Assembly: GCF_014192015.1 (NCBI RefSeq)
Contig: NZ_JACHXJ010000004.1
Coordinates: 674,395 to 738,394 of the forward strand
DNA: 64,000 bases
Reading direction: 5' to 3'
Source of the DNA: Paenibacillus rhizosphaerae
GTDB taxonomy: Bacteria > Bacillota > Bacilli > Paenibacillales > Paenibacillaceae
Shown here: positions 50,695 through 59,427 of the stretch, in pieces
Layout of the letters: each line of letters begins with the position of its first letter
Position numbering within the stretch: position 1 is the stretch's first letter
Notes under the pieces: generated by a model
Database searches by the model: none
What the model was told of the DNA's origin: nothing
Seen by the model: the letters and a program-made list of their open reading frames with translations, nothing else
Translations under genes and position numbers: made by a program

Positions 50695-52198
50695 CAGTCA
50701 AGCTCAATCTATGGAGCATATCCGGAAAGGGCCGATCATTGCCGCACTGCTCCTCGGCGCATTCGTGGCATTTTTGAATCAGACCTTGATGAATATCGCC
50801 CTGCCCAAAATTATGGATGATTTGGGCATTCAGCCGACAACAGGCCAATGGCTTACGACCGGCTTCATGCTGGTTAACGGCGTTTTGATTCCGGTATCGG
50901 CCTTTTTAATCGCGCGGTTTACGACCCGTCAGCTGTTTATTTCAGCGATGACGATGTTTTCGCTGGGAACGCTGATATGCGCGATATCACCCAACTTTGG
51001 AATACTTATGACCGGACGCGTCATTCAGGCGGCAGGCGCAGGCATTCTGATGCCGCTGATGACCGTCGTGTTCCTGAACATTTTCCCGATCGAAAAACGG
51101 GGCTCAGCCATGGGCATGATGGGGATCGCCATGATCCTGGCTCCGGCCATCGGACCGACGTTGTCGGGGTACATCGTTGAACATCATTCCTGGCGGGTGC
51201 TGTTCTACATCATCCTGCCGGTAGCGATCATCGCCACATTAATCGGCGTATTTTTCTTGAAGAACGTAACGAGCGTGACCAAACCGAAATTCGACTTCCT
51301 GTCGGTGGTTCTGTCGACCATCGGCTTCGGCGGCCTGCTCTATGGCTTCAGTGACGCGGGTACCGACGGATGGGGGAGCGCGACCGTTATCGCCACGCTG
51401 ATTGTCGGCGCGGTGGGTCTGATCCTCTTTGTATGGCGCCAGCTCGTATCCAAGATTCCGATGCTGGAGTTCCGGATTTTCAAATACAATATGTTTACGC
51501 TGACGACGATCATTAACGTCATTATCACGATGGCGATGTACGCGGGCATGATCCTGATGCCGATCTTCCTGCAGAACATCCGCGGCTTCACGCCGCTCGA
51601 ATCGGGCCTCATGATGCTGCCCGGCGCGATTCTGATGGGGATCATGTCGCCGATTACCGGCGCGGTCTTTGATAAAATCGGCGCAAGATGGCTGGCCGTT
51701 GTCGGCTTGATCATCACGGTGATCATGACCTTTGAATTCAGCCGTTTGACGGTTGAAACATCGTACAATCATCTGATCGTCATTTACACGATACGGATGT
51801 TCGGTATGTCGATGCTGATGATGCCAATCCAGACCGCCGGTCTCAACCAGCTGCCGCGGAACATGAATGCTCATGGTACGGCGATGTCCAACACGCTGCG
51901 CACCATTTCGGGTTCGATCGGAACGGCGATCCTGGTTACGGTCATGACCAATAAAACGAAAAGTCATGTCAAGGACGTTCTTGCCGGGGGGACGGTCAAT
52001 CCGGCCGACAAAGCCGCTATGGCGAAGCTGACCGCTGATTCGATGGTTCACGGCATTAACTATGCGTTCATCGTTGCCACTTGGCTGAGTGTCGCCGCGC
52101 TGGTTCTCGCTTTCTTCATCAAGAGAACGAAGCCGCACACCGAGCTCAAGAACGAGCTTCAAGGGCAAAAAGTCAGCACCGCTAACGCGGAGGGTTAA
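50687..52198 (+). CDS. MFS multidrug efflux transporter, DHA2 (EmrB/QacA/LmrB) type
   Basis: A 503-residue membrane protein with about 14 transmembrane helices, as in the DHA2 family. The first helix has AFVAFLNQTLMNIALPKIMDDL; motif C GIAMILAPAIGPTLSGYIV marks a drug:H+ antiporter. GRVIQAAGAGILMPL and SLGTLICAISPNF fit as well. It starts inside the MarR gene's end with GAGAGAGAAAG upstream. Substrates are unknown. A strong bidirectional terminator follows. Confidence 0.94.
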   Translation: MNSSQAQSMEHIRKGPIIAALLLGAFVAFLNQTLMNIALPKIMDDLGIQPTTGQWLTTGFMLVNGVLIPVSAFLIARFTTRQLFISAMTMFSLGTLICAISPNFGILMTGRVIQAAGAGILMPLMTVVFLNIFPIEKRGSAMGMMGIAMILAPAIGPTLSGYIVEHHSWRVLFYIILPVAIIATLIGVFFLKNVTSVTKPKFDFLSVVLSTIGFGGLLYGFSDAGTDGWGSATVIATLIVGAVGLILFVWRQLVSKIPMLEFRIFKYNMFTLTTIINVIITMAMYAGMILMPIFLQNIRGFTPLESGLMMLPGAILMGIMSPITGAVFDKIGARWLAVVGLIITVIMTFEFSRLTVETSYNHLIVIYTIRMFGMSMLMMPIQTAGLNQLPRNMNAHGTAMSNTLRTISGSIGTAILVTVMTNKTKSHVKDVLAGGTVNPADKAAMAKLTADSMVHGINYAFIVATWLSVAALVLAFFIKRTKPHTELKNELQGQKVSTANAEG

Positions 52199-52218
52199 TG
52201 TACTTATATATTTAGGGT

Positions 52219-52266
52219 GTAAAAAAGACGCGCACTGCATTTCATGCAGCGTGCGTCTTTTTTTGT
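52219..52266. terminator. Bidirectional terminator between MFS and DedA genes
   Basis: Arms AAAAAAGACGCGCACTGCA / TGCAGCGTGCGTCTTTTTT (one mismatch) with a five-base loop. Confidence 0.9.
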
Positions 52267-52341
52267 TTGAGGGAATGAGGCAGGGAAGCCGGCAAATGGA
52301 CGGTACCCAGGTCTCTCCACGGCCGCCACTACCCCGGCATG

Positions 52342-52968
52342 TCAGCTGACATGCAGTTTGGACAGCAGTGAGCGCATTTTTTTTCGGTAACGGTAAAGCA
52401 GAAGCCCGACAACAGCGATAATGACGGCGCCGACGATCCAGAAGGAGTACTTTTCCACGAGGTGAAAAGCAAACTTCCACTGCGGCCCGAATATTTTACC
52501 GATGCTGATAAACAACAAGACCCAAACCAGCGCTCCGCTGTAGGCGAACAGCGCAAACTTGCGGAAGGGCAGGGCGATCATGCCGGCGAAGTAGCCGGTA
52601 AAATGGCGGACACCGGGAATAAAATATCCGATAAAGACCAGGCTCTGCCCGTATTTGTTAAACCAGCGGCTGGCCCGCTCCAGTTTATGCTCGGAGAGCA
52701 GGAACCATTTGCCGTAGCGCTGGAGAAAAGGCAGGCCTGCCTTAAGGCCGATAAAGTATGTAATGGTCATCCCCAGGGTGGTTCCGGCAAACGCGACGAT
52801 CAGCAGCCACCCGTAATGAAGCATGCCGTCATAGGACAGGAAGCCCGCATAGGCCATCGTCGTCTCACCTGGGAAGGGGAGGGCGATAAATTCCAAAGCC
52901 AGTCCGAGAAACAACACGAGGTAGCCGTATTGCTCGAACATCAAATGTATCCATTTTAACAATTCCAA
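52342..52968 (-). CDS. DedA-family membrane protein
   Basis: A 208-residue protein of the DedA/VTT superfamily with four to five membrane helices and re-entrant segments. FIALPFPGETTMAYAGFLS is the conserved first motif and GYFIPGVRHFTGYFAGMIALPFRKFALFAYSGALVW (in parts) the second, with the essential Arg and Gly residues. Related proteins move undecaprenyl phosphate or phospholipids. The frame extends to 53052, but that part is not protein-like; TTG at 52968 lies ten bases after GGAG. The ATG at 52941 is another possibility. Confidence 0.88.
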   Translation of the reverse strand: MELLKWIHLMFEQYGYLVLFLGLALEFIALPFPGETTMAYAGFLSYDGMLHYGWLLIVAFAGTTLGMTITYFIGLKAGLPFLQRYGKWFLLSEHKLERASRWFNKYGQSLVFIGYFIPGVRHFTGYFAGMIALPFRKFALFAYSGALVWVLLFISIGKIFGPQWKFAFHLVEKYSFWIVGAVIIAVVGLLLYRYRKKMRSLLSKLHVS

Positions 52969-53163
52969 AAGGTGTTCACTCCAATTCAGGTCGGGCCCCC
53001 AAAGATCACAACCGGATTCCACGGGACTCCAACGGATTCCATCCGGAAGCATGGACTGCCAAGCTCTTGAAAGATTCGGCTTTCCTTAAGTCTATTTCCA
53101 CTTCTCTCACCATATAATCTACCAGAAAGCAGAACTCATAGAAATAGTGGAGGTAGAAGGTAC

Positions 53164-54501
53164 ATGGTAAAGAAGACATTCAGCGTTGTTCTGGGATCGA
53201 TCGGGGTCGTTTTAGCGGTGATGGCTATCGTATTCTGCGCAAGCGTCCGGGAAGGGCGGGCCTTGCTGCAGCCTTTGACGCCCTTGGTTCAGAATGCGGT
53301 CAGTTCGGCTCCGGGCATTGAAGCTGCAAAGGAGAAGAGTTCTGCTGTTATGGGACTAAAAACGGATCCGGTCCATGTAGGCCAAACGGGGCTGCTTGCT
53401 GCCAATATGACGAAGAAAGCCGCTCCGGTCAGCCCCAAAACGGTGTATCTGACTTTTGACGACGGCCCCAGCGATTTAACGGGCCAGGTGCTGGATATGT
53501 TAAAGAAAAACAAGATCGGCGCAACCTTCTTTGTTCTCGGTGAGCAGGTAAAGAAGTATCCGCAGCTCATTTCGAGGATCTACGAAGAAGGCCATGCCGT
53601 CGGAAATCATACATATGACCATAATTATACCGAACTCTATCAATCTTTTCCCGTGTTCTGGGAACAAATCAAGGAGACCGAAGAGGAGATCCGCCTGATC
53701 ACGGGGGAAAGGCCGCAGCTGATCAGGGCGCCCGGGGGGACGGCCGGGCATTTTGACGACACGTACTTTAAACTGCTGCAGCAGGCAGGGTACGTCGTGA
53801 CGGATTGGAACGTGGACAGCGGCGACTCCAAGCGGCGTGACGTCCCGGCTGCGGAGATCGTGAAGGGTGCCACAACGGACGTACCGGGAGGCAAGGTGGT
53901 TCTCCTGATGCATGACGGTCCCGGCCATTCGGAAAGCGTGAAGGCGCTCCCGCAAATTATTAGCTGGTACAAGGCACATGGATATCAGTTCGGTGTCTTG
54001 TCACCGCAAGACCCGCCGGTACAATTTAAAGTGAACGCCACAGCCCGCGGACTGAAGCGAAGCGCGCCGAGCGCCGCCTGGATTCAGTCGCATATTGCGC
54101 AGAATGCCGCATTGTTCGAGCCTGGCAAACCGCTTCGCCTGGACGTCGGCGGGCTCGAGACCACGCTGGATACCGGCGAGTACAGCATCGTAGACGGACA
54201 TTACATGGTGCCTTTACGCGCGCTGACCGAGCGGGTCGGGGGCAGTACGGTATGGGATTCGGCCGGGGCAGCCTGGGTAGCGTCCTTGTCGGCGGACGCC
54301 GCGGTTTCGCTGCGGATCCATGCGGACACGGGCAGACTGGAGGCGGTGGAGGGGAATCAGGTGATCTCTGAGGCGAAGCTGCAGATGCTGACGGTCAATG
54401 GATCGCTGTGGGTGCCTCTGCGCAGCTTGTTTGAAGCTTCCGGATATGCCGGAATCACGGCATCGGTTAATGATGAGGAGCGGCGGGTCACGATATATTA
54501 A
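53164..54501 (+). CDS. Polysaccharide deacetylase with C-terminal copper-amine-oxidase-like domain
   Basis: A 445-residue exported CE4 enzyme. An N-terminal signal/anchor helix (SVVLGSIGVVLAVMAIVFCA) is followed by the NodB domain from about residue 90. Asp99-Asp100 are in LTFDDGPS, and metal ligands His149 and His153 in GHAVGNHTYDH; RAPGGTAG, DWNVDSGD and LLMHDGPGH complete the motifs. It removes acetyl groups from peptidoglycan or another glycan. After about 310 there is a copper-amine-oxidase-N-like domain (YSIVDGHYMVPLRALTERVG, TVNGSLWVPLRSLFEASGY). GTGGAGG precedes the ATG. Confidence 0.94.
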   Translation: MVKKTFSVVLGSIGVVLAVMAIVFCASVREGRALLQPLTPLVQNAVSSAPGIEAAKEKSSAVMGLKTDPVHVGQTGLLAANMTKKAAPVSPKTVYLTFDDGPSDLTGQVLDMLKKNKIGATFFVLGEQVKKYPQLISRIYEEGHAVGNHTYDHNYTELYQSFPVFWEQIKETEEEIRLITGERPQLIRAPGGTAGHFDDTYFKLLQQAGYVVTDWNVDSGDSKRRDVPAAEIVKGATTDVPGGKVVLLMHDGPGHSESVKALPQIISWYKAHGYQFGVLSPQDPPVQFKVNATARGLKRSAPSAAWIQSHIAQNAALFEPGKPLRLDVGGLETTLDTGEYSIVDGHYMVPLRALTERVGGSTVWDSAGAAWVASLSADAAVSLRIHADTGRLEAVEGNQVISEAKLQMLTVNGSLWVPLRSLFEASGYAGITASVNDEERRVTIY

Positions 54502-54829
54502 CGGTCTGAGTGCCTGGAACGATTCTACGATATTTGCAGAGGGCTTCGTCTAATTCTTTTCTATGATTTTTCCTTAAGAAGCCTGTGCGGGCCATGACGC
54601 TGGAACCTAGATATATAACAAATACGTCTATCGACATACCCTTACAGAAGACAGACTGCATTTAGCAGAAGTTTTTCTAGCGGGGTCCGGAAGCGGAAGC
54701 TCCGAAACTTAGATCTCTTAAAAAATGGGCCGGTACGGCAGGTCTACTTCCTTTTCTTCATGGAGAGAATATTGATAGATTCCTATTTACGACGGGATCA
54801 AGCCATGATTGGAAACGGAGGTTGTTACT
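54502..54829. other. Intergenic region before moxR
   Basis: About 330 bases of AT-rich, non-coding sequence. I see no clear terminator for the deacetylase gene, no riboswitch and no coding frame. The moxR promoter should lie here but no consensus pair with proper spacing stands out. Confidence 0.35.
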
Positions 54830-55813
54830 TTGTCGACTCCATCGGTGTTTCATGATGATGTTGCCCCGGAATTATTGAACCGCGTCTTATCGCGCGTCGG
54901 ATCCGTTATCGTCGGTAAAGAAAAGGAAATCCGCCTTGCCTTAATATCCATGCTCAGCGGCGGACATATTCTGCTGGAGGATGTTCCGGGGGTGGGCAAA
55001 ACGATGCTGGTCCGGGCCATCGCCGCTTGCCTCGGCTGCACGTTCGGCCGGATCCAGTTCACATACGATTTGATGCCCGGCGACGTGACGGGCACTTCGA
55101 TATACCATCCGCACAGCGGCAGCTTCGAGTTCCGGCCGGGGCCGGTTCTCTCCAATATCGTGCTGGCGGATGAAATCAACCGGGCTTCGCCCCGGACCCA
55201 ATCCGCGCTGCTGGAGGCAATGGAAGAGCGGAAGGTGACCGTGGACGGCACCACCTATCCGCTTCCGCGTCCGTTCCTGCTGCTGGCGACGCAGAATCCG
55301 CTGCATTTCGAAGGGACTTACCGCCTGCCTGAGGCACAGATGGACCGGTTCATGATGCGGCTGAGCCTGGGGTATCCGGAGCCGGCCCAGGAAGTGGAGC
55401 TGCTGACGCGAATGCAGCTGGACCATCCGCTGGACGCTATAAAACCGGTCATGCTGGCGGAAGAAATGGCGAAAATGCAGCGTGCCGTCCGCGGCGTCTT
55501 CGTTGACGAGTCCATTAAGCTGGCTCTCGTCCAGGTGGCCGACGCCTCGCGCCGCCATCCGAACGTCCAGCTTGGCATCAGCCCGCGGGGGACACTGGCC
55601 TGGATGAACGCATCCCAGGCTTCGGCCTACATGGCCGGCCGCTCTTATGTCATCCCGGACGACATCAAGGATACCGCCGTGCCGGTCCTCGCCCACCGGC
55701 TGATGCTGAACCATGCCGCGCTTCTTGCAGGGGCCAGCAGCGAAGAACTGGTCCGGGAGCTGCTGCGGCAGCTGGTGCTCCCCGTTCACTCCCGTAAGGG
55801 AGGCCGCTTATGA
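54830..55813 (+). CDS. MoxR-type AAA+ ATPase
   Basis: A 327-residue AAA+ ATPase of the MoxR family. Walker A is DVPGVGKTM (residues 51-59), Walker B IVLADEINRA, and sensor I LLATQNP; YRLPEAQMDRFMMRLSLGYP follows. MoxR proteins act as chaperones for complexes encoded with a DUF58 protein and a transglutaminase, exactly the genes that follow. The frame extends to 54809, but GGAGG at 54817-54821 is correctly spaced for the TTG at 54830. The stop overlaps the DUF58 start (ATGA). Confidence 0.93.
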   Translation: MSTPSVFHDDVAPELLNRVLSRVGSVIVGKEKEIRLALISMLSGGHILLEDVPGVGKTMLVRAIAACLGCTFGRIQFTYDLMPGDVTGTSIYHPHSGSFEFRPGPVLSNIVLADEINRASPRTQSALLEAMEERKVTVDGTTYPLPRPFLLLATQNPLHFEGTYRLPEAQMDRFMMRLSLGYPEPAQEVELLTRMQLDHPLDAIKPVMLAEEMAKMQRAVRGVFVDESIKLALVQVADASRRHPNVQLGISPRGTLAWMNASQASAYMAGRSYVIPDDIKDTAVPVLAHRLMLNHAALLAGASSEELVRELLRQLVLPVHSRKGGRL

Positions 55814-57132
55814 TGCGGCGGGTCCTCGAATGGGGAATCGGGCTGGCAGTGCTGGGCGGTATGTTGGCCATGTACCGGCTGCACGGAGGCGAGGCCCTGT
55901 GGTTCATGATGTTTCTGACCTGCCTGGTGCTGGCCGGCGGCATGCTGGTTCAGCTGCTGGGCCCCCGGCAAATCCGGGTGGAACGCAGCCTGCCCCGGAG
56001 CGTGATTCCGTCGGGAGAGGCCGTGCCCGTGACCCTGCGGATTCATTTCCGCTCGCCGCTGCCCCTCCCCTGGATGGCTGTGGAGGATTATTACACCGGC
56101 GGGAGCTTCCGGCGCGTTCTCTTTCCCGGATTTCGGCGCTCATTAACGTATCGTTATGAGATTCCCGCTCCTCCGCGGGGGCATTACGGGTTTGAAGCCT
56201 GTGCGCTGGAATGGGGCGGCTTGTTCGGGTGGTTTCAGGGAAGGAAGGTCGTTAGGGGAGAAGGCCGGTTTATCGTGCTGCCGGAGCCGCTGCCTGTCGG
56301 ACAGGAATGCCGGCCGGCGGCTTCGCCGTCTTATAGCGAAGAGGCCAGTCTCCGGCCTCCCCGGTTTGCAGACGGCATGAAAGGGATGGAGGTGCGGGAA
56401 TATGTTCCGGGGGATCCGCCGAACCGTATCCATTGGAAGCACCTGGCCCGGTGGGGCCGCCTGCATACGAGCCTGCCGGAGGAGGCGCAGCAGTCCTCTT
56501 ATGCGGTCATGATCGACCGCTCCTTCAGCGGCTATATGCCGGACGGCGCCCGGGCAGGCGACGTCAGCGGTGAGGCCGCCCAGCGGGGGTTCGAGACCGC
56601 TGTATCGACGGCGGCAGGGCTGCTCGTTGAAGCCGGGCGTGCTGGCGAGAAACCGGTGCTGCTTGGCTCGGGACTGCGTGCCGGCTTGCGGGGAGAAGCC
56701 GGAGTACCCGGAGGACCCGGCCCTGCGTTAAGGCAGGAGACCGGGCCGGAGATCACCGGCATGCTTGCGGCCTTGTCGGGACTGAAATTGTCCGGCGGCA
56801 TGCCGCTGCCTGCACAGCTTCAGGAAGCAGCCGGCGATATAAAGGGCAAAAGAACGGCGGTCGTCACCGGCTATCTGACCGACGAGCTGCTTCGCACCGT
56901 ATCCGGGATCATCTCCTCCGGGGGATATGTGGATATCTATTGCGCAGGCGCCGCGGCAGGGACCGACAGCAGCGATTCGGCATCGTACGCCGCGGCGGTT
57001 CACGATCCCGGCCTGTTCCGCCGGGCGGCGCTGCTCTCGCGTCTGGGGGCCGGCGTATTTATCGTGCACGGCGGCCGTGTATCCCGCGTCGGTCACGTGG
57101 AGTCGAACTTCCCCGGAGAGGGGGCGGTATAA
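55810..57132 (+). CDS. DUF58 domain protein
   Basis: A 440-residue protein with two N-terminal membrane helices (about 8-22 and 29-48), an outer beta domain and the DUF58 core (about 190-245) with the signature MEVREYVPGDPPNRIHWKHLA and then LHTSLPEEA. The rest is a vWA-like region that is Gly/Ala-rich and somewhat diverged. DUF58 proteins are partners of MoxR ATPases. It overlaps moxR by four bases and directly abuts the transglutaminase gene. Confidence 0.9.
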   Translation: MMRRVLEWGIGLAVLGGMLAMYRLHGGEALWFMMFLTCLVLAGGMLVQLLGPRQIRVERSLPRSVIPSGEAVPVTLRIHFRSPLPLPWMAVEDYYTGGSFRRVLFPGFRRSLTYRYEIPAPPRGHYGFEACALEWGGLFGWFQGRKVVRGEGRFIVLPEPLPVGQECRPAASPSYSEEASLRPPRFADGMKGMEVREYVPGDPPNRIHWKHLARWGRLHTSLPEEAQQSSYAVMIDRSFSGYMPDGARAGDVSGEAAQRGFETAVSTAAGLLVEAGRAGEKPVLLGSGLRAGLRGEAGVPGGPGPALRQETGPEITGMLAALSGLKLSGGMPLPAQLQEAAGDIKGKRTAVVTGYLTDELLRTVSGIISSGGYVDIYCAGAAAGTDSSDSASYAAAVHDPGLFRRAALLSRLGAGVFIVHGGRVSRVGHVESNFPGEGAV

Positions 57133-59349
57133 ATGGAGGACCGAACGGATCCACTTCTGTACAGACTCATCCTATCTCTGCCCTTTATGGGGCTGTTCGC
57201 CGAATGGCTCATTCCGCTCCGGCCGCTAATGGGTTCCACGGACGATGGATTTATGACGACGCTGTTGTGGCTGACGGCGCTTCTGCTGCTGTGGGGGACC
57301 CTGCTGACGAAGTGGACGTTTACCCTCCCGGTGTACTTCGTGCTGGTCGGCGCTGCGTGGTATAACGTTTCCGGAGAGGGCCAGCCCTTAGGTTGGCTGA
57401 TTTCCTGGATATCGCAATGCCGCGATGATCTTCTGCTCTTGCTGTCCACCGGGCGCTTTGCCGAGACCAGCTCGGAGACCCGTACGCTGGTTTTGATCGT
57501 CGGCTGGTCCTTATTGGTTTATTCCGTGCAATCGCTGGCCCTGTCGCGGCGCAGCATTTTTTTGTTCGCCGCGGCCACTCTGCTCTACCTAATATGCCTT
57601 GAGACGCTGCTCGGCATCCATATTTACGCCGATATGATCCAAACCTGCGGTTTGCTGCTCCTGCTTCAAGGGATGCTGCATCTGTCCAGACTGCGTGAGA
57701 GCGACACGTCTGGCAGGTTTGGCGGCAAGGTGTACGGCACCTGGATCGTGTCGCTCAGCCTGCTGTCCATCCTGGTCCTCGGCGGAAGCTGGGGACTGGG
57801 ATATGCGGCCGAGCCCAAGCCTCCAGGGAGGATGTCCTTGGAGCAGGCCGCCGGCCGGCTGGAATCCTGGGTCAGGGACAATTATGGCGACGCCTCAGCC
57901 GCGGCCGTGACGGGCTACAACCTGAGCGGGGACGACCAGGACATGGGAATGCCCTTGAGCCAAGGGGGCCGGCTCTATTTTGAAGCGGAGAGTCCCGTTC
58001 CTACATATTGGCGGGGGGAAACGCTCAGTGTTTATGACGGCCGTAAATGGACCGGTCAGGAGGCCGATTCCCGCACCCTGTTTATTCCGGGCGCGGTCCG
58101 GCCTGAAGGATCGGACTCGGAAGGTGGGGAGATGACCGCTCCGATGGCTGAGTACCGGACCGTCACCCAGCAAATCATGTTCAACCGGCCCATGACCGAG
58201 AGCTTCCCTCTCTTTGCCGGCGGTCCCATCGCCGAGGTTCTCGACCTCGAATCGAGTCGGAAATCGGTGTCCCTGACCGTAATCGCCGACGAAGATGCCG
58301 GGACGGTCAAGGTGCCGCTGATTTCGGGCGTGCCGGAAGTGAACGGCTACCGGATCAAGGCGGACATCCCCGCCGTGGATCCTCAGCTGCTGCGGGAAGA
58401 AGCGGGCGCGGATCCGGCGCGTGTGAGGGACGAATACCTTCAGCTGCCGGACAAGCTGCCCGAACGCGTGAAGCAGCTGGCCGACCGGATTACGTCGGCG
58501 TCGCTCACGCGATATGATGCGGTCGTCGCGGTGGAGGACTATTTGAAAACTTACTACGCCTACACGATGGATACCCGCGTTCCGCCCCGAGGCGAGGACT
58601 TTGTGGATGACTTCCTGTTTACGACGCGGAAAGGGTACTGCAACCACTTCTCAACCGCCATGGCGGTGCTGCTGCGAAGCGAGGGAATTCCCACGAGGTA
58701 TGTCAGGGGATTTGCCCCGGGAAAAGAGGAAAGCAGTCACCCGGGACGTTATCAGATCAGCGAAGGCGACGCTCACGCCTGGGTCGAAGTGTACTTCCCC
58801 GGCTCCGGCTGGATTCCGTTCGACCCAACGCCTGGATTTGCGCTGCCTTCCGACAGCGGAACGGTCCAGGCACAGGACATCCAGTCGGGCGGCACCTGGG
58901 ACTGGACTCACGCCGCCCTCCAAGTGAAGAACATCACGCTGGGGATCGCGTCTTTTATGGCCAAGCATGTGTGGACCGCGGTTGGAGCAGTTGCCACGGC
59001 TCTGCTGCTGACCGCCGCCGTCCGCTGCGCCTGGATGTATCGCGGCCTGATTTGGCTGTGGGGCCTGGTGTATTTATCGCGGCGGGCCTTTCCGGGCAAG
59101 GAGCAGCTGCTTCGGGCGGCGCTTCCGGCGTGGAAGGGCATTACCCGCCGGTACGGTGCGGCGCCGCCGGGGGCTACCGTTCGGGAATATGTGCTGTCCC
59201 TTCAGGTAGATGATGAAATGATGCGCAAAGAAATGTACGATTTTGCCGCGGAGTGGGAAAAGATAGCTTTTGGTCAGGTTCCCGTAAGCCGCAGCCAAGG
59301 GAGCGCTTTCCTGCGCAGATGCCTTTTGATCGCCGGCAGGCTGGCATAA
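57133..59349 (+). CDS. TgpA-type membrane transglutaminase
   Basis: A 738-residue protein. The N-terminal region has five to six membrane helices (TgpA_N-like), followed by an extracellular transglutaminase-like domain (about 440-575). The triad is Cys503 in GYCNHFSTAMAVLLRS, His548 in DAHAWVEVYFP and Asp564 in PFDPTPG. A further helix near 610-630 and a cytoplasmic DUF4129-like tail (AFPGKEQLLRAALPAWKGIT) close it. The gene begins at the base after the DUF58 stop. The trio probably forms a membrane complex for protein processing or crosslinking, but the target is unknown. Confidence 0.93.
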   Translation: MEDRTDPLLYRLILSLPFMGLFAEWLIPLRPLMGSTDDGFMTTLLWLTALLLLWGTLLTKWTFTLPVYFVLVGAAWYNVSGEGQPLGWLISWISQCRDDLLLLLSTGRFAETSSETRTLVLIVGWSLLVYSVQSLALSRRSIFLFAAATLLYLICLETLLGIHIYADMIQTCGLLLLLQGMLHLSRLRESDTSGRFGGKVYGTWIVSLSLLSILVLGGSWGLGYAAEPKPPGRMSLEQAAGRLESWVRDNYGDASAAAVTGYNLSGDDQDMGMPLSQGGRLYFEAESPVPTYWRGETLSVYDGRKWTGQEADSRTLFIPGAVRPEGSDSEGGEMTAPMAEYRTVTQQIMFNRPMTESFPLFAGGPIAEVLDLESSRKSVSLTVIADEDAGTVKVPLISGVPEVNGYRIKADIPAVDPQLLREEAGADPARVRDEYLQLPDKLPERVKQLADRITSASLTRYDAVVAVEDYLKTYYAYTMDTRVPPRGEDFVDDFLFTTRKGYCNHFSTAMAVLLRSEGIPTRYVRGFAPGKEESSHPGRYQISEGDAHAWVEVYFPGSGWIPFDPTPGFALPSDSGTVQAQDIQSGGTWDWTHAALQVKNITLGIASFMAKHVWTAVGAVATALLLTAAVRCAWMYRGLIWLWGLVYLSRRAFPGKEQLLRAALPAWKGITRRYGAAPPGATVREYVLSLQVDDEMMRKEMYDFAAEWEKIAFGQVPVSRSQGSAFLRRCLLIAGRLA

Positions 59350-59368
59350 CTTAGGTGCTGCGGCTTCC

Positions 59369-59398
59369 TTGACGGTATGAATTATCGTTGCGTATAAT
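59369..59398 (+). promoter_or_regulatory. Promoter of guaA
   Basis: TTGACG, 18 bases, consensus TATAAT, 30 bases before the guaA start. Confidence 0.7.
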
Positions 59399-59427
59399 TG
59401 ATTTCATTAATTGAGGGAGGCACGGTA

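Noticed and set aside
51239..52480. 413-codon minus-strand frame opposite the MFS transporter
   Set aside because: Arg/His/Asp-rich composition typical of reverse-strand shadows; it also crosses the bidirectional terminator.
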